The notes under the pieces are model-generated. The model saw nothing but the letters and a program-made list of their open reading frames with translations, ran no database searches and was not told the origin of the DNA. DNA of 64,000 bases from Arundinibacter roseus. Its GTDB lineage: Bacteria; Bacteroidota; Bacteroidia; Cytophagales; Spirosomataceae. Position 1 is the first letter of the stretch; every line of letters starts with the position of its first letter. The stretch covers positions 62,001 through 126,000 of the forward strand of contig NZ_SMJU01000006.1 of the NCBI RefSeq assembly GCF_004348825.1. Direction: 5' to 3'. Position numbers and translations under genes: made by a program. Shown here in pieces: positions 52,723-61,872 of the stretch.

Positions 52723-53676
52723 ATGTTAAGAAGCACCTATACCTGTATTCTGCTGAGCATCAGCTTGCTACTTTCAACACTCGTCAGTGGGCAACAAGCC
52801 TCTCAGTTCAGTCAGTTTCAACTCAATCAGCTTTACTTTAACCCTGCCGCTGCCGGTGCCGATGGAGTCAGCCGAATTCAATTGATTCACCGACAACAAT
52901 ATGCAGGGTATCAGGGTACATTTGATGAAGGGGGGGCTCCTTCCACGCAATTTTTTTCAGCAAGTGTTCCTCTCAAAAATCTCGGCGTCGGTCTGACGGT
53001 TTATAACGACAAGATTGGAGCTTTAACCAATCAAAGCATTCACCTTGCTGCTGCCTACCGCCTTACACTAGGTGAAGGGACTTTGGCCCTGGGAGCAAGT
53101 GCCGGACTCTATCGTATGGCTTTGAACTATAATCTATTGCGCCCAAATGAACCCGGTGACCCACTTATTTCCACAGGAGTAATTGCAGAAGCTCACCCCG
53201 ATATAAACCTGGGGATTCGATATGAAACAACCGGCTATTATGTGGGACTGTCCGTAAATCACCTACTTTCCTCACAGTATCAATTAGGATCAGAGTTGGC
53301 TACTAACCCGCTTATTCCTACCTATTATCTCAACGGAGGTGTAAATCTTGAAATTGGATATTTATTTGAGGTACAGCCTTTTCTTTTAGCAAAATATGAC
53401 CTGTCGTCACTTTCTGTGGAAGGTGGAGCAAGCGTGACTTATAATCAACGCTTTTGGGCCGGAGCTTCGTTTCGGCAGGAAGATGCTATCATCGCTATGG
53501 GAGGAGTAAACTTGCTGGCCGATCAGTCGATGCGACTTTCAGCCGCCTATGACGTGGTTTCGTTTGGAACTACCGCAAAATCGCCTTCGTCATACGAAAT
53601 ATTACTTTCGTATCGACTACCTGCTCCGAAAATGGGTAAGAAAACGATTGTACGGACACCAAGATTTAGATTTTAA
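52723..53676 (+). CDS. PorP/SprF-family outer-membrane protein of the type IX secretion system
   Basis: A 317-residue outer-membrane protein with a signal peptide (TCILLSISLLLSTLVSGQQ). The mature N-terminus QFSQFQLNQLYFNPAAAGADG is the hallmark of the PorP/SprF family. The rest is a strand-rich barrel (GLTVYNDKIGALTNQSIHLAAAYRL and YEILLSYRLPAPKMGKKTIVR near the end). PorP/SprF proteins attach to T9SS, being needed for secretion or for anchoring SprB-type adhesins. This copy directly precedes gldKLMN, the standard order, with a 259-base gap. Confidence 0.93.
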   Translation: MLRSTYTCILLSISLLLSTLVSGQQASQFSQFQLNQLYFNPAAAGADGVSRIQLIHRQQYAGYQGTFDEGGAPSTQFFSASVPLKNLGVGLTVYNDKIGALTNQSIHLAAAYRLTLGEGTLALGASAGLYRMALNYNLLRPNEPGDPLISTGVIAEAHPDINLGIRYETTGYYVGLSVNHLLSSQYQLGSELATNPLIPTYYLNGGVNLEIGYLFEVQPFLLAKYDLSSLSVEGGASVTYNQRFWAGASFRQEDAIIAMGGVNLLADQSMRLSAAYDVVSFGTTAKSPSSYEILLSYRLPAPKMGKKTIVRTPRFRF

Positions 53677-53751
53677 CCAGAAAGCGGGATTTTGCCAGGT
53701 GTATTTTTACTTTTGGCGTAATTGTTGTTAGTCACTTTAAAAAGCAAGTCC

Positions 53752-53759
53752 TATATTTG
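53752..53759 (+). promoter_or_regulatory. Candidate -7 element upstream of gldK
   Basis: TATATTTG matches TAnnTTTG, 177 bases before the gldK ATG; a second match TAACTTTG lies at 53822-53829. Neither has a TTG at the exact expected distance (the nearest TTG before the first is 24 bases away), so a long leader or another promoter type is possible. The rest of 53677-53935 shows no ORF. Confidence 0.35.
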
Positions 53760-53935
53760 AAGGATTTATTAAAAAAAATGCATTTTCATACCAAAAAAAG
53801 GCACAATGCGTTAAAGACGAATAACTTTGTACTGGAAATGCATTCTTTAAAAAACAGGAATTTTTCTAATATACTATACCACAAGCAGTAATCGTTTTTA
53901 TACGGATATTAATCAAAAACATAGCACAAGCCATC

Positions 53936-55009
53936 ATGAATGTTAACGTGTTCTATCGTAATGGAGTCAGGAGTCTGCTCGTAGTATCCTCAATAATGCT
54001 CATGCAAAGTTGCGGATTCATAAAAGAGCGCTTCGGCAAAGGGAAAGGGGAAGAAACCGGCGTAGCCAACGGTGAAGTTGTTGCTACTGCCCGAAAAGGA
54101 TACCGGCAAACAACACCTGCCGGGATGGTGATGATTCCCTCAGGTTCTTTTGTGATGGGGCAGGCCGATGAAGATTTGGCCGCGACAATGGTCAACATGA
54201 ACAAGCGGGTTACGATTAGCTCTTTTTACATGGACGATACCGAAATTACCAATCATGAGTATCGTCAGTTTGTTACTGCCCTTCTCATGGATTCAATTTC
54301 CGTCCTTGGAGAAGAAGAAATTATGACCAAATACTACCCTGATACAACTGTCTGGAAAAAGGATTTTGCTTATTCCAATGGAGATCCGATGGTAGAGTAT
54401 TATTACATGCATCCATCATTCGATACTTATCCCGTAGTTGGAGTAAGCTGGACAGCTGCGAAATATTTTACTGAGTGGCGTTCCAATTTGTACAATGACT
54501 ATCGTTCCAAAGAAGGTATGTTTAACTCTCCAAATTTCAGGTTACCTACCGAAGCTGAATGGGAATGGGCAGCTCGAGGTGGTCGTGCCGGTGCAAAATA
54601 TCCCTGGGGAAATCCGTATACAATGAATGGTAAAGGCTGCTTCCTGGCAAACTTTAAACCACAAAGAGGAAATTACGATGCGGATGGCTATCCGTATACT
54701 GCTCCTGCAAATGCCTACAATCCAAATGAATACGGCCTTTATAATATGTCAGGCAACGTCTCAGAATGGACGCTTGATGCTTTTGCTGACAATGCCAATA
54801 CGATTCTTTGGGATATGAACCCAGAAAATGACGATCCCAACGAGCCACGAAAAGTAATTAAGGGTGGTTCGTGGAAAGATGTGGCTTACTACCTCCAAAC
54901 CGGTACCCGTTCTTACGAGTTTGAAAATCAGCGACGCGCCTTTATTGGATTCCGTTGTGTGATGGACAACTTTGACGGACGCCGGGGCGCCACGGGCCGG
55001 AGACGATAA
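53936..55009 (+). CDS. gldK: T9SS/gliding motility lipoprotein GldK (PorK)
   Basis: A 357-residue outer-membrane lipoprotein that, with GldN, forms the periplasmic ring of the type IX secretion machine. The lipobox MLMQSC gives Cys26. From about residue 60 to the end it is a formylglycine-generating-enzyme/sulfatase-modifying-factor-like fold: IPSGSFVMGQADED, RLPTEAEWEWAARGGRAGAKYPWGN, NEYGLYNMSGNVSEWTLDA and RKVIKGGSWKDVAYYLQ. In GldK this fold is used structurally and not as an enzyme. It is followed by a perfect terminator hairpin (55032-55060) before gldL, so it can be expressed apart from the following genes. Confidence 0.96.
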   Translation: MNVNVFYRNGVRSLLVVSSIMLMQSCGFIKERFGKGKGEETGVANGEVVATARKGYRQTTPAGMVMIPSGSFVMGQADEDLAATMVNMNKRVTISSFYMDDTEITNHEYRQFVTALLMDSISVLGEEEIMTKYYPDTTVWKKDFAYSNGDPMVEYYYMHPSFDTYPVVGVSWTAAKYFTEWRSNLYNDYRSKEGMFNSPNFRLPTEAEWEWAARGGRAGAKYPWGNPYTMNGKGCFLANFKPQRGNYDADGYPYTAPANAYNPNEYGLYNMSGNVSEWTLDAFADNANTILWDMNPENDDPNEPRKVIKGGSWKDVAYYLQTGTRSYEFENQRRAFIGFRCVMDNFDGRRGATGRRR

Positions 55010-55031
55010 ACATTAGATTTTACACCCAGGT

Positions 55032-55060
55032 GAAGCAGCGAAAGAGGCTGCTTCTTTTTT
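55032..55060 (+). terminator. Intrinsic terminator between gldK and gldL
   Basis: GAAGCAGC (55032-55039), loop GAAAGAG, and GCTGCTTC (55047-55054) form a perfect 8-bp GC-containing stem followed directly by six T. It lies 23 bases after the gldK stop and 67 bases before the gldL start. Confidence 0.85.
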
Positions 55061-55126
55061 ACCCTGTAAGCTTGAAAACCCAACTTTAAATAAACCAATA
55101 ATTAACTGTAAACAATCAGAATTTGT

Positions 55127-55942
55127 ATGGCTCAGAAAAACGGCTCTAATTTTTTCTTTGATAAAGTATTGCCAACTTTATTTAGTGCTGGTGCGGTTCC
55201 GGTAATTTTAGGAGCATTATTCAAGATTCAGCACTGGGATGGCGGAAGTGAAATGCTTACGATCGGACTTGGTACGGAAGCGGTTATTTTCGCCCTATAT
55301 GCCTTCCAATCGTTCGTACAACCTGTCGAGAAACAACCTGCCTGGGAACGAGTGTACCCCGAACTGGCTGATGATTATAATGGACCTGTTGCTTCAAGAG
55401 CATCCGGCCCCGCTGCCAATGGCTTAACTGCCGGAATGGATTCGATGCTGGCAAATGCTAAAATCACTCCTGATATATTTGATAGCCTTGGAAAAGGGTT
55501 CCGTAATCTTACGGAGTCGGTAAGCAAAATTGGTGAAATTACTGATGCTGCCGTTGCTACAAACGACTATGCCAAGAATGTTAAAAGTGCCTCGAATGCC
55601 ATCAATGATATGAACAAATCGTACGGTGTTGCCATCAATGCTATGTCTTCTATGGCAGACGCTACCAAAGATGCACAGGCGTATCGGGATCAGTTCCAGC
55701 AAATTACCAAAAACATGGGCGCACTTAATGCCGTGTATGAAATGGAATTGCAGGACACTACTAAGCATTTGAAAGCAATGAACGCTTTTTATGGTAACCT
55801 AACGGTAGCTATGGAGAATATGTCTGATGCTACCAAGGAATCTCAGATCTTCAAAGGTGAGATGACCAAGTTGACAAAAAATATCACATCGCTCAACAGC
55901 GTATATGGTAATATGTTAACCGCAATGCGTGGCAACGCCTAA
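55127..55942 (+). CDS. gldL: T9SS/gliding motor protein GldL
   Basis: A 271-residue inner-membrane protein that with GldM forms the proton-driven motor of the type IX secretion system. Two transmembrane helices lie at about 14-33 and 44-63, joined by the conserved KIQHWDGG loop (33-40). Glu51, corresponding to the functionally important intramembrane glutamate of Flavobacterium GldL, is present in GLGTEAVIFALYAF. The C-terminal cytoplasmic part is coiled-coil and contains a clear tandem duplication (166-204 and 222-260). It is followed by gldM after 56 bases. Confidence 0.96.
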   Translation: MAQKNGSNFFFDKVLPTLFSAGAVPVILGALFKIQHWDGGSEMLTIGLGTEAVIFALYAFQSFVQPVEKQPAWERVYPELADDYNGPVASRASGPAANGLTAGMDSMLANAKITPDIFDSLGKGFRNLTESVSKIGEITDAAVATNDYAKNVKSASNAINDMNKSYGVAINAMSSMADATKDAQAYRDQFQQITKNMGALNAVYEMELQDTTKHLKAMNAFYGNLTVAMENMSDATKESQIFKGEMTKLTKNITSLNSVYGNMLTAMRGNA

Positions 55943-55998
55943 TCTCTTAAAACAACTAACTAAATAAATCCTCACACGATAACCGATCACTGAATTCT

Positions 55999-57591
55999 AT
56001 GGCAGGTGGAAAAGAAACGCCCCGTCAGAAGATGATTGGGATGATGTATCTCGTACTGACCGCTATGCTTGCCTTACAGGTAAGTTCAGCCATCATCGAG
56101 AAGTTTGTCCTTTTGAACAATTCATTAGAATTATCTTCCGGAGCAGCCAACAAAATAAATCAGGAAACCGTCTTAAAAATTAAAGCAGCGGTTGAAAAGT
56201 CCGGAAATCGGGCTGCTGATGTAGCCGTAATCAAACAAGCGGAAGAGGTTCGTAAATTGTCCGCTGACATTGTTAACGAATTGAATAGTCTCAAACAAGA
56301 GATTATTACCGTAGCTGGTTCTGGCCTTACCGAAGACGGAAGCATCAAAAACCCTCAGGAAGAAGAAAAAGTGGCGCAACTCATGATTGGCGGTCAAAAG
56401 AACGGTAAAGCTTACGCTTTGAAAAACCGCCTGAATGATTTCACCCAAAAATTGAACGGGTACAGCGAACAGAAATTTCAGCCTCTGGCATTGGACGCAA
56501 AGGATGATCCTATTTCCCAAAAGAAAGCTGATCAGCGGAACAAGGATTTTGCTGAACTGAACTTTGCTCAAACTCCGGTTGCTGCGGCATTAGCCGTTTT
56601 GAGTCAAAAACAAACCGATATTCGCCGGATGGAAGGTGAAGTTTTGAATTACCTCGCCGGTAAGGTTGGTGCGGCCGATATTAAATTTGACCGGATACTT
56701 GCCATGATTTCTTCTGAATCACGGGTAGTGGCAGCAGGTACCAAGTTCAAAGGTGAAATGTTTATCGCAGCTTCTGCCTCAGGCATTACTCCTCGTATGA
56801 GTCTAAACGGTTCACCAATCCGGGTTGAAAACGGCAAAGGACTTATTGAATTTATCGCTCAGGGCGGTGGCTACAATGCCGAGGGGTTGGCACGTCGGGT
56901 TTTGCAGGGAGTTATTTCGTTTCCAACACCCGCCGGTCGTGATACTACGGTTCGTTTGGAGCAGGAATATTTTGTAGCTAAGCCTACTTACCAAATCGAA
57001 ACTGGAACACTTCCTCCCTTGTATCTTGGATGTTCTAATAAATTGAGCATTCAGAGCCCGGCTTTGGGAGCTTTGTGGGCACCTAATTTCTCTGCCGACG
57101 GCGCTGAAGTTATTCCAAGCGGACAAAAAGGACGGATTACGATTGTACCTAGCAAGGCGCAGGTGAACCTGACAGTAAGCAATCAGGGCAATGTACTCGG
57201 TACTGAAACTTTTAGAGTTCAACGTGTACCAAAACCTACACTTGAATTGCGTGTAAATGGCGCAGCATACGACGGACGCCGGGGTACTGCAGCAGCGGGG
57301 GCTCGCTCGATTCAGGTAGTAGCAGTTTCGGACGAGAGTTTCAAGAATTTCTCGCCCGAAGATGCTAATTTCAGGGTAGCCCAAATTCAGGTTTCTTTGG
57401 CCCGCGGTTCTCGTCGGGTAGCTGGTCCGTTGTCGCTTGCAGGCGGTGGTTCTATCTCGTCGTTGGCAACTAATGCAGAGCCGGGAGATCGCTATGTAGT
57501 TGAAATATTAAGCGTTCAGCGCCGCAACTTTAAAGGTCAGGTAAGTGACGTGGAAGTTGGTAAACAAACTCTTGAAGTAAGTTTGAACTGA
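55999..57591 (+). CDS. gldM: T9SS/gliding motor protein GldM
   Basis: A 530-residue protein with one N-terminal transmembrane helix (KMIGMMYLVLTAMLALQV, about 11-28) and a long periplasmic rod. The N-terminal RQKMIGMMYLVLTAMLALQVSS block and the periplasmic VLNYLAGKVGAADIKFDRILAMI match the GldM/PorM family. Its domains turn with the GldL motor and transmit force to the GldK/GldN ring. The C-terminus ends in Ig-like strands (DVEVGKQTLEVSLN). It follows gldL and precedes gldN by 67 bases, in the conserved order. Confidence 0.96.
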   Translation: MAGGKETPRQKMIGMMYLVLTAMLALQVSSAIIEKFVLLNNSLELSSGAANKINQETVLKIKAAVEKSGNRAADVAVIKQAEEVRKLSADIVNELNSLKQEIITVAGSGLTEDGSIKNPQEEEKVAQLMIGGQKNGKAYALKNRLNDFTQKLNGYSEQKFQPLALDAKDDPISQKKADQRNKDFAELNFAQTPVAAALAVLSQKQTDIRRMEGEVLNYLAGKVGAADIKFDRILAMISSESRVVAAGTKFKGEMFIAASASGITPRMSLNGSPIRVENGKGLIEFIAQGGGYNAEGLARRVLQGVISFPTPAGRDTTVRLEQEYFVAKPTYQIETGTLPPLYLGCSNKLSIQSPALGALWAPNFSADGAEVIPSGQKGRITIVPSKAQVNLTVSNQGNVLGTETFRVQRVPKPTLELRVNGAAYDGRRGTAAAGARSIQVVAVSDESFKNFSPEDANFRVAQIQVSLARGSRRVAGPLSLAGGGSISSLATNAEPGDRYVVEILSVQRRNFKGQVSDVEVGKQTLEVSLN

Positions 57592-57658
57592 TCCTGTTAG
57601 AATATACTGAGTTAGAGCTTGTAAGCGTTATAAAGGAAATTATTAAACACAAAGTGTT

Positions 57659-58726
57659 ATGAGAATGAACGGAAAAGTGGTGGCCTTATCAATTGTGTCT
57701 CTGGCATTGGGGGCAACCTCGGTCTACGCTCAGGAACGTGATGAGTCCAAGATGAACGAGCTTTCGGCACGTCCCATTGACGATCATGATGTCATGATGA
57801 AGCGTACCTTGTGGCGAAGAATGGATCTGAATGAGAAGCAGAATCTGCCGATGTTTTCAAAGAATAACGAAATCACCCGTTATCTTTTGGAAGCAACCAA
57901 AGCAGGCCTGCTCGATGCGTACGAGAATGATTCCTGCACAACCAAACTTACACCGGAGATTCTCCGCAAAAAACTCCTGATACCGAATCAGGAAGGTGGA
58001 TTGTCGGCAGAAGAAATTGCGGCAGGTTTTGGGCAGCCTGCAACCACCGGTGGTGGATGGGATGATCCTGCTCCAAAAGCGGCCGCAAAGACAGAAACCG
58101 AGGATGATGGATGGGGAGCGCCAAAAAAAGATACCAAGAAAACAGCCGCCGTGGAAGATGATGGCTGGGGACCGCCTGTGAAAAAGACAACTTCAAAGAC
58201 ACCTGCCAAGAAAGGTGCTAAAACGGAAGTAGCGGCCGCAGAACCCGTTGTGGAAGAACAAAAGCCCGATGAGTTTTCACAGCAACTTTCCACGCTTGTT
58301 CCAGAGGAGGAGTTTTATCCAAATCAACTTAGCATCATGGAAGTGAAAGAAGACTGGACCTTTGACAAGAAACGGTCAAGACTTTATATGGACATCCAAA
58401 CCCTGACTATTTATCTCCCCGCTGATCAAAATACAAGTACAGGATTGGAGATTCCAATCGCTTCTTTTAAGTACAAGGATGTAGAGCGGCTATTCCGGAG
58501 CGATAGTAAAAAGTATATTTGGTATAACACACAAAACGTGGCACAGCATAAAAATCTCGCTGACGCCTTTGATTTGCGTTTGCCATATGGCCGCATTACC
58601 AAATATTCTAATCCAGAAGACAAGTCTTTCATAGACATCTACAAAGGTGAAAAGCAAGGTTTGATGAAGTCGGCTCAGTACGAGCAGGAACTTCTGGAAC
58701 TGGAACACGGTCTTTGGGAATATTAA
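57659..58726 (+). CDS. gldN: T9SS/gliding ring protein GldN (PorN), with inserted low-complexity spacer
   Basis: A 355-residue exported protein (signal to YAQ at about residue 25) that binds GldK in the T9SS ring. Both family parts are visible: an N-terminal RPIDDHDVMMKRTLWRRMDLNEKQNLPMFS (39-68) and a C-terminal LSIMEVKEDWTFDKKRSRLYMDIQTL with RLFRSDSKKYIWYNTQN. Between them, about residues 125-205, lies a Lys/Ala/Pro/Asp-rich stretch with three imperfect repeats (GWDDPAPK, DDGWGAPKK, DDGWGPPVKK). In the GldN proteins I know this spot is shorter. The gene ends in a strong hairpin. Confidence 0.94.
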   Translation: MRMNGKVVALSIVSLALGATSVYAQERDESKMNELSARPIDDHDVMMKRTLWRRMDLNEKQNLPMFSKNNEITRYLLEATKAGLLDAYENDSCTTKLTPEILRKKLLIPNQEGGLSAEEIAAGFGQPATTGGGWDDPAPKAAAKTETEDDGWGAPKKDTKKTAAVEDDGWGPPVKKTTSKTPAKKGAKTEVAAAEPVVEEQKPDEFSQQLSTLVPEEEFYPNQLSIMEVKEDWTFDKKRSRLYMDIQTLTIYLPADQNTSTGLEIPIASFKYKDVERLFRSDSKKYIWYNTQNVAQHKNLADAFDLRLPYGRITKYSNPEDKSFIDIYKGEKQGLMKSAQYEQELLELEHGLWEY

Positions 58727-58750
58727 TATCTCGTCGATTACAGTTTTTCA

Positions 58751-58794
58751 ATACACTAAAAAAGGAACGCTCAGGCGTTCCTTTTTTAGTGTAT
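58751..58794. terminator. Bidirectional terminator between gldN and uvrC
   Basis: A perfect 20-bp inverted repeat (58751-58770 / 58775-58794) with a 4-base loop TCAG and A/T tracts in both arms. It serves both convergent genes. Confidence 0.95.
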
Positions 58795-58809
58795 ATTACC
58801 TTGTCAGAA

Positions 58810-60624
58810 TTAATTTTCGGAAGTCATATTGTCAAAATACAGCTTCACTTTTCGGGCTTTATCAGGTCCAACTACTGCGGCCAATGTTTCGAGTGAACTC
58901 TCCCGAATTGCTTTTACTCCCCGAAAATGTTTAAGCAGAACCGCGGCTGTTTTTTTTCCAATTCCTTCCACATTTTCCAGTTCACTTACGAGGCTGTAAC
59001 GACTCCGTTTATCGCGGTGGTAGGTAATGGCAAATCGGTGTGCTTCATCCCTAATTTGTTGAATTAACTTCAATGATTCTGACTTTTTATCGATATATAA
59101 GGGCAGCGAATCTTCGGGGTAGTATATTTCTTCAAGTCTTTTGGCAATTCCAATGATTGGAATCTGACCGTACAAATTCAGCTCTTTTAGGGCATCACAT
59201 GCCGCGCTCAGCTGCCCTTTTCCTCCGTCGACTACAATTAGATCCGGCAACGGCTCATTTTCCTGCAACAAACGGGCATATCGCCTTCCTACAACTTCAT
59301 TCATGGAAGCAAAGTCGTTGGGACCAATGACGGTTTTTATGGTGTAATGCCGATAATCTTTTTTGGACGGTTTTCCTTCTTTAAAACAAACCATGGCAGC
59401 GACTGGATTTGTGCCCTGAATATTGGAATTATCAAAACATTCTATGTGTCGTGGCAGGCTTTTGAGTTGTAAATCGGCTTTCATTTTTATCAGAATCCGG
59501 TCACGCTTTGAAGTTGTGGCTGAGGCTTCAACGGCCCTGCGTTCGGCTTTCTCCCGACGAAAAAACAGAACATTCTTCAAGGACATATCAAGCAATTTTT
59601 TCTTATCGCCAATTTGTGGAATCACCACCTCAATTTTCAGATCTAAATCAGGTTTCAGATTTGAAATCAACTCCTTGGCCTCACTTCCGTAGGTTTCACG
59701 CATTTCCACAAGCATCATTGCCAAAAGCTCTTCGTCGGGTTCATCCAGCTTTTTCTTGATATCAAACGTTTGGGTTGCTACCACATAGCCGTTGGTAATC
59801 TTCATGAAATTGAGGTAGGCTGCTTCCTCATCCGAGACAATCGTCAGCACATCAATATCCCCCATACGAGGATTTACGACAGTGGCTTTGCTTTGAAAAT
59901 TTGAAAGGAGCTCAATCTTCGTTTTCCATTCGTGTGCCGCTTCAAACGCCATTTTTTCGGCAGCCTGTACCATTTGTTCTTTAAAATACTGCTGCGGCAG
60001 CGTCAAATTCCCTTTCAGGATTGATTGTATCTGATCGATTTCTATATCATATTCATTTTCCGAAACCCGACCTTCGCAAGGCCCTTTGCAATTGCCCAAA
60101 TGAAATTCCAGGCAAACTTTAAACTTCTGACTTTCAATATTCTCAGGTGAAAGATTCAGGTGACAGGAGCGCACCGTAAATAGCTCCCGGAACATATCCA
60201 ATAAGGCATACATTGCCCGCTGATTGGCAAAAGGCCCAAAATAGGTTCCCAATTTTCGGTCCACCCGGCGGACAGTCAGTACTCGGGGAAAGGGTTCGTG
60301 CGTGATACAAATAAAGGGATAAGATTTATCGTCCTTTAAAAGGATATTGAACTTCGGCTGAAACCGTTTGATCAGTTGATTTTCCAGCAAAAGTGCGTCC
60401 CATTCGGTGGGTACGATGGTAAATTCCAATCGATTGATCTGACTTACCAATCGTTTTGTCTTACGGTCGTGTTGGTTAGACTTGGCAAAATAACTACTGA
60501 CCCGATTGCGCAAATCCTTGGCTTTCCCTACATAAATCACCTCTCCAAGTTCATCAAAATACCGGTAAACTCCGGGCTCATGCGGTATTTTTGAGAGCTC
60601 AACCTTCGCGTCAAAATCAGCCAT
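58810..60624 (-). CDS. uvrC: Excinuclease ABC subunit C
   Basis: The nuclease subunit of nucleotide-excision repair, 604 residues, of normal length. A GIY-YIG domain (about 14-92, GVYRYFDELGEVIYVGKAKDLRNRV) makes the 3-prime incision, a UVR domain follows, the central RNase H-like domain has RHIECFDNSNIQGTNPVAAMVCF and VVDGGKGQLSAACDAL with catalytic Asp residues, and the end has the helix-hairpin-helix VEGIGKKTAAVLLKHFRGVKAI. It probably shares a transcript with the glycerate kinase gene 5 bases upstream. Confidence 0.97.
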   Translation of the reverse strand: MADFDAKVELSKIPHEPGVYRYFDELGEVIYVGKAKDLRNRVSSYFAKSNQHDRKTKRLVSQINRLEFTIVPTEWDALLLENQLIKRFQPKFNILLKDDKSYPFICITHEPFPRVLTVRRVDRKLGTYFGPFANQRAMYALLDMFRELFTVRSCHLNLSPENIESQKFKVCLEFHLGNCKGPCEGRVSENEYDIEIDQIQSILKGNLTLPQQYFKEQMVQAAEKMAFEAAHEWKTKIELLSNFQSKATVVNPRMGDIDVLTIVSDEEAAYLNFMKITNGYVVATQTFDIKKKLDEPDEELLAMMLVEMRETYGSEAKELISNLKPDLDLKIEVVIPQIGDKKKLLDMSLKNVLFFRREKAERRAVEASATTSKRDRILIKMKADLQLKSLPRHIECFDNSNIQGTNPVAAMVCFKEGKPSKKDYRHYTIKTVIGPNDFASMNEVVGRRYARLLQENEPLPDLIVVDGGKGQLSAACDALKELNLYGQIPIIGIAKRLEEIYYPEDSLPLYIDKKSESLKLIQQIRDEAHRFAITYHRDKRSRYSLVSELENVEGIGKKTAAVLLKHFRGVKAIRESSLETLAAVVGPDKARKVKLYFDNMTSEN

Positions 60625-60629
60625 TTTTC

Positions 60630-61778
60630 TTATTCCTTAATCATTTTTTTATGGTGGAAGAACAAGCTCACCAACTGAAAAGTTGCTTCCCGTACCAGGG
60701 GAAAAGTTTCCTTTTGAGCTTGTTCCAGGCTCATGGGCCGGTTTATGGCTGACATTGCAAAACTCAGACCAACCTTCTTTATGTCTTCGGAAGAAATAGC
60801 CAATGTGCCACAAACCGCAGCCACAGGGACCTCATATTTTTGACAGATTTCTGCCAAACCTTTGACAAGCTTTCCCTGTAAGGTCTGTTTATCCATTTTA
60901 CCTTCTCCGGTGATGACCAAATCTGCTTCCTTAATATAGTCTTCAATTCGGGTTTGCGTAAGCACAATGGATGCTCCGGGTTGGAGAGTTGCGTTCAGGA
61001 ACCAACGTGCTCCGGCCCCTACTCCACCAGCCGCACCGGAACCCGGCTCCTGACTTACGTCGAAGCCAAATGTTTTGGTAGCAATTTTTGCCAAAATAAA
61101 TAACCCTTTGTCCAACAGCTGAATCTTTTCCATCGTGGCCCCTTTTTGTGGTGCATACACGTAGGAGGCGCCTTCGTGACCGTACAACGGATTCGTCACA
61201 TCGCAAGCCACCGTAATTTTTGCATAGTCGAGGCACGGGTTCGCATTGGCGCAATCAATGGAATGGATATTGATCAAATTCTCGCCGTTTGGTGGGAGTT
61301 CCTGTCCGGTGCTATTCAAAAAACGATATCCTAATGCAGCGGCCATTCCAATACCGGCGTCGTTCGTAGCACTCCCACCAATGCCAAGAATTATTTTCTT
61401 CACACCCCGACGAAGCGCATCGGCAATTAATTGGCCGGTTCCATAAGAAGTAGTTTGGGTTGGGTCTCGTTCATCGAGATCAAGCAACCAAAGACCGGAA
61501 GCAGAGGCCATTTCTATAAAAGCAGTGGAATGGTCCGGGGAAAGTCCGTACGTTGCGTCGATTGGTCTTCCAAGGGGATCAAAAACAGGAATGGTAATAA
61601 ATTCTCCCTTAGCCTGAAGAGTCAGAGCTTTGGCGGTACCTTCGCCACCATCCGCCAACGGAACGGATAGTACTTCCGCATCAGGAAATGCTCCCAAAAT
61701 ACCTTCTTTCATGGCTTTACAAACTTCATCGGCTTCCAGCGAACCTCGGAATTTATCAGGAGCAACAACAATTTTCAT
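60630..61778 (-). CDS. Glycerate kinase (GarK/GlxK type)
   Basis: A 382-residue class II glycerate kinase. The N-terminus MKIVVAPDKFRGSLEADEVCKAM (K8, D7) and VPLADGGEGTAKAL are the family signatures, FDPLGRPIDATYGL and GGSATNDAGIGMAAALGYRFL cover substrate and nucleotide sites, and GAAGGVGAGARWFL and TGEGKMDKQTLQGKLVKG close the C-terminal block. It phosphorylates D-glycerate to 2- or 3-phosphoglycerate. It precedes uvrC by 5 bases, an odd but tight pairing, and is separated from the PBP gene by a hairpin. Confidence 0.95.
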   Translation of the reverse strand: MKIVVAPDKFRGSLEADEVCKAMKEGILGAFPDAEVLSVPLADGGEGTAKALTLQAKGEFITIPVFDPLGRPIDATYGLSPDHSTAFIEMASASGLWLLDLDERDPTQTTSYGTGQLIADALRRGVKKIILGIGGSATNDAGIGMAAALGYRFLNSTGQELPPNGENLINIHSIDCANANPCLDYAKITVACDVTNPLYGHEGASYVYAPQKGATMEKIQLLDKGLFILAKIATKTFGFDVSQEPGSGAAGGVGAGARWFLNATLQPGASIVLTQTRIEDYIKEADLVITGEGKMDKQTLQGKLVKGLAEICQKYEVPVAAVCGTLAISSEDIKKVGLSFAMSAINRPMSLEQAQKETFPLVREATFQLVSLFFHHKKMIKE

Positions 61779-61820
61779 TTAATTGGTCTAAGGTAAGATT
61801 CAAAAAAAAGGTTGTATATA

Positions 61821-61849
61821 CAAAAGGGTTGTGTAGCACAACCCTTTTG
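61821..61849 (-). terminator. Terminator hairpin after the penicillin-binding protein gene
   Basis: CAAAAGGGTTGTG (61821-61833) pairs perfectly with CACAACCCTTTTG (61837-61849) around a 3-base loop. It lies 23 bases downstream of the PBP stop on the minus strand. The T run is short. Confidence 0.75.
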
Positions 61850-61872
61850 TAGTTTTATTAATTTATAATCAT

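Noticed and set aside
53936-55009. GldK as a formylglycine-generating enzyme
   Set aside because: The FGE/SUMF1-like fold is the normal structure of GldK, and its position in front of gldLMN and its lipobox identify it as the T9SS ring protein.
56812-57384. Minus-strand open frame of 190 codons inside gldM
   Set aside because: It is antisense to a clearly conserved T9SS gene; the composition is not that of a real protein.
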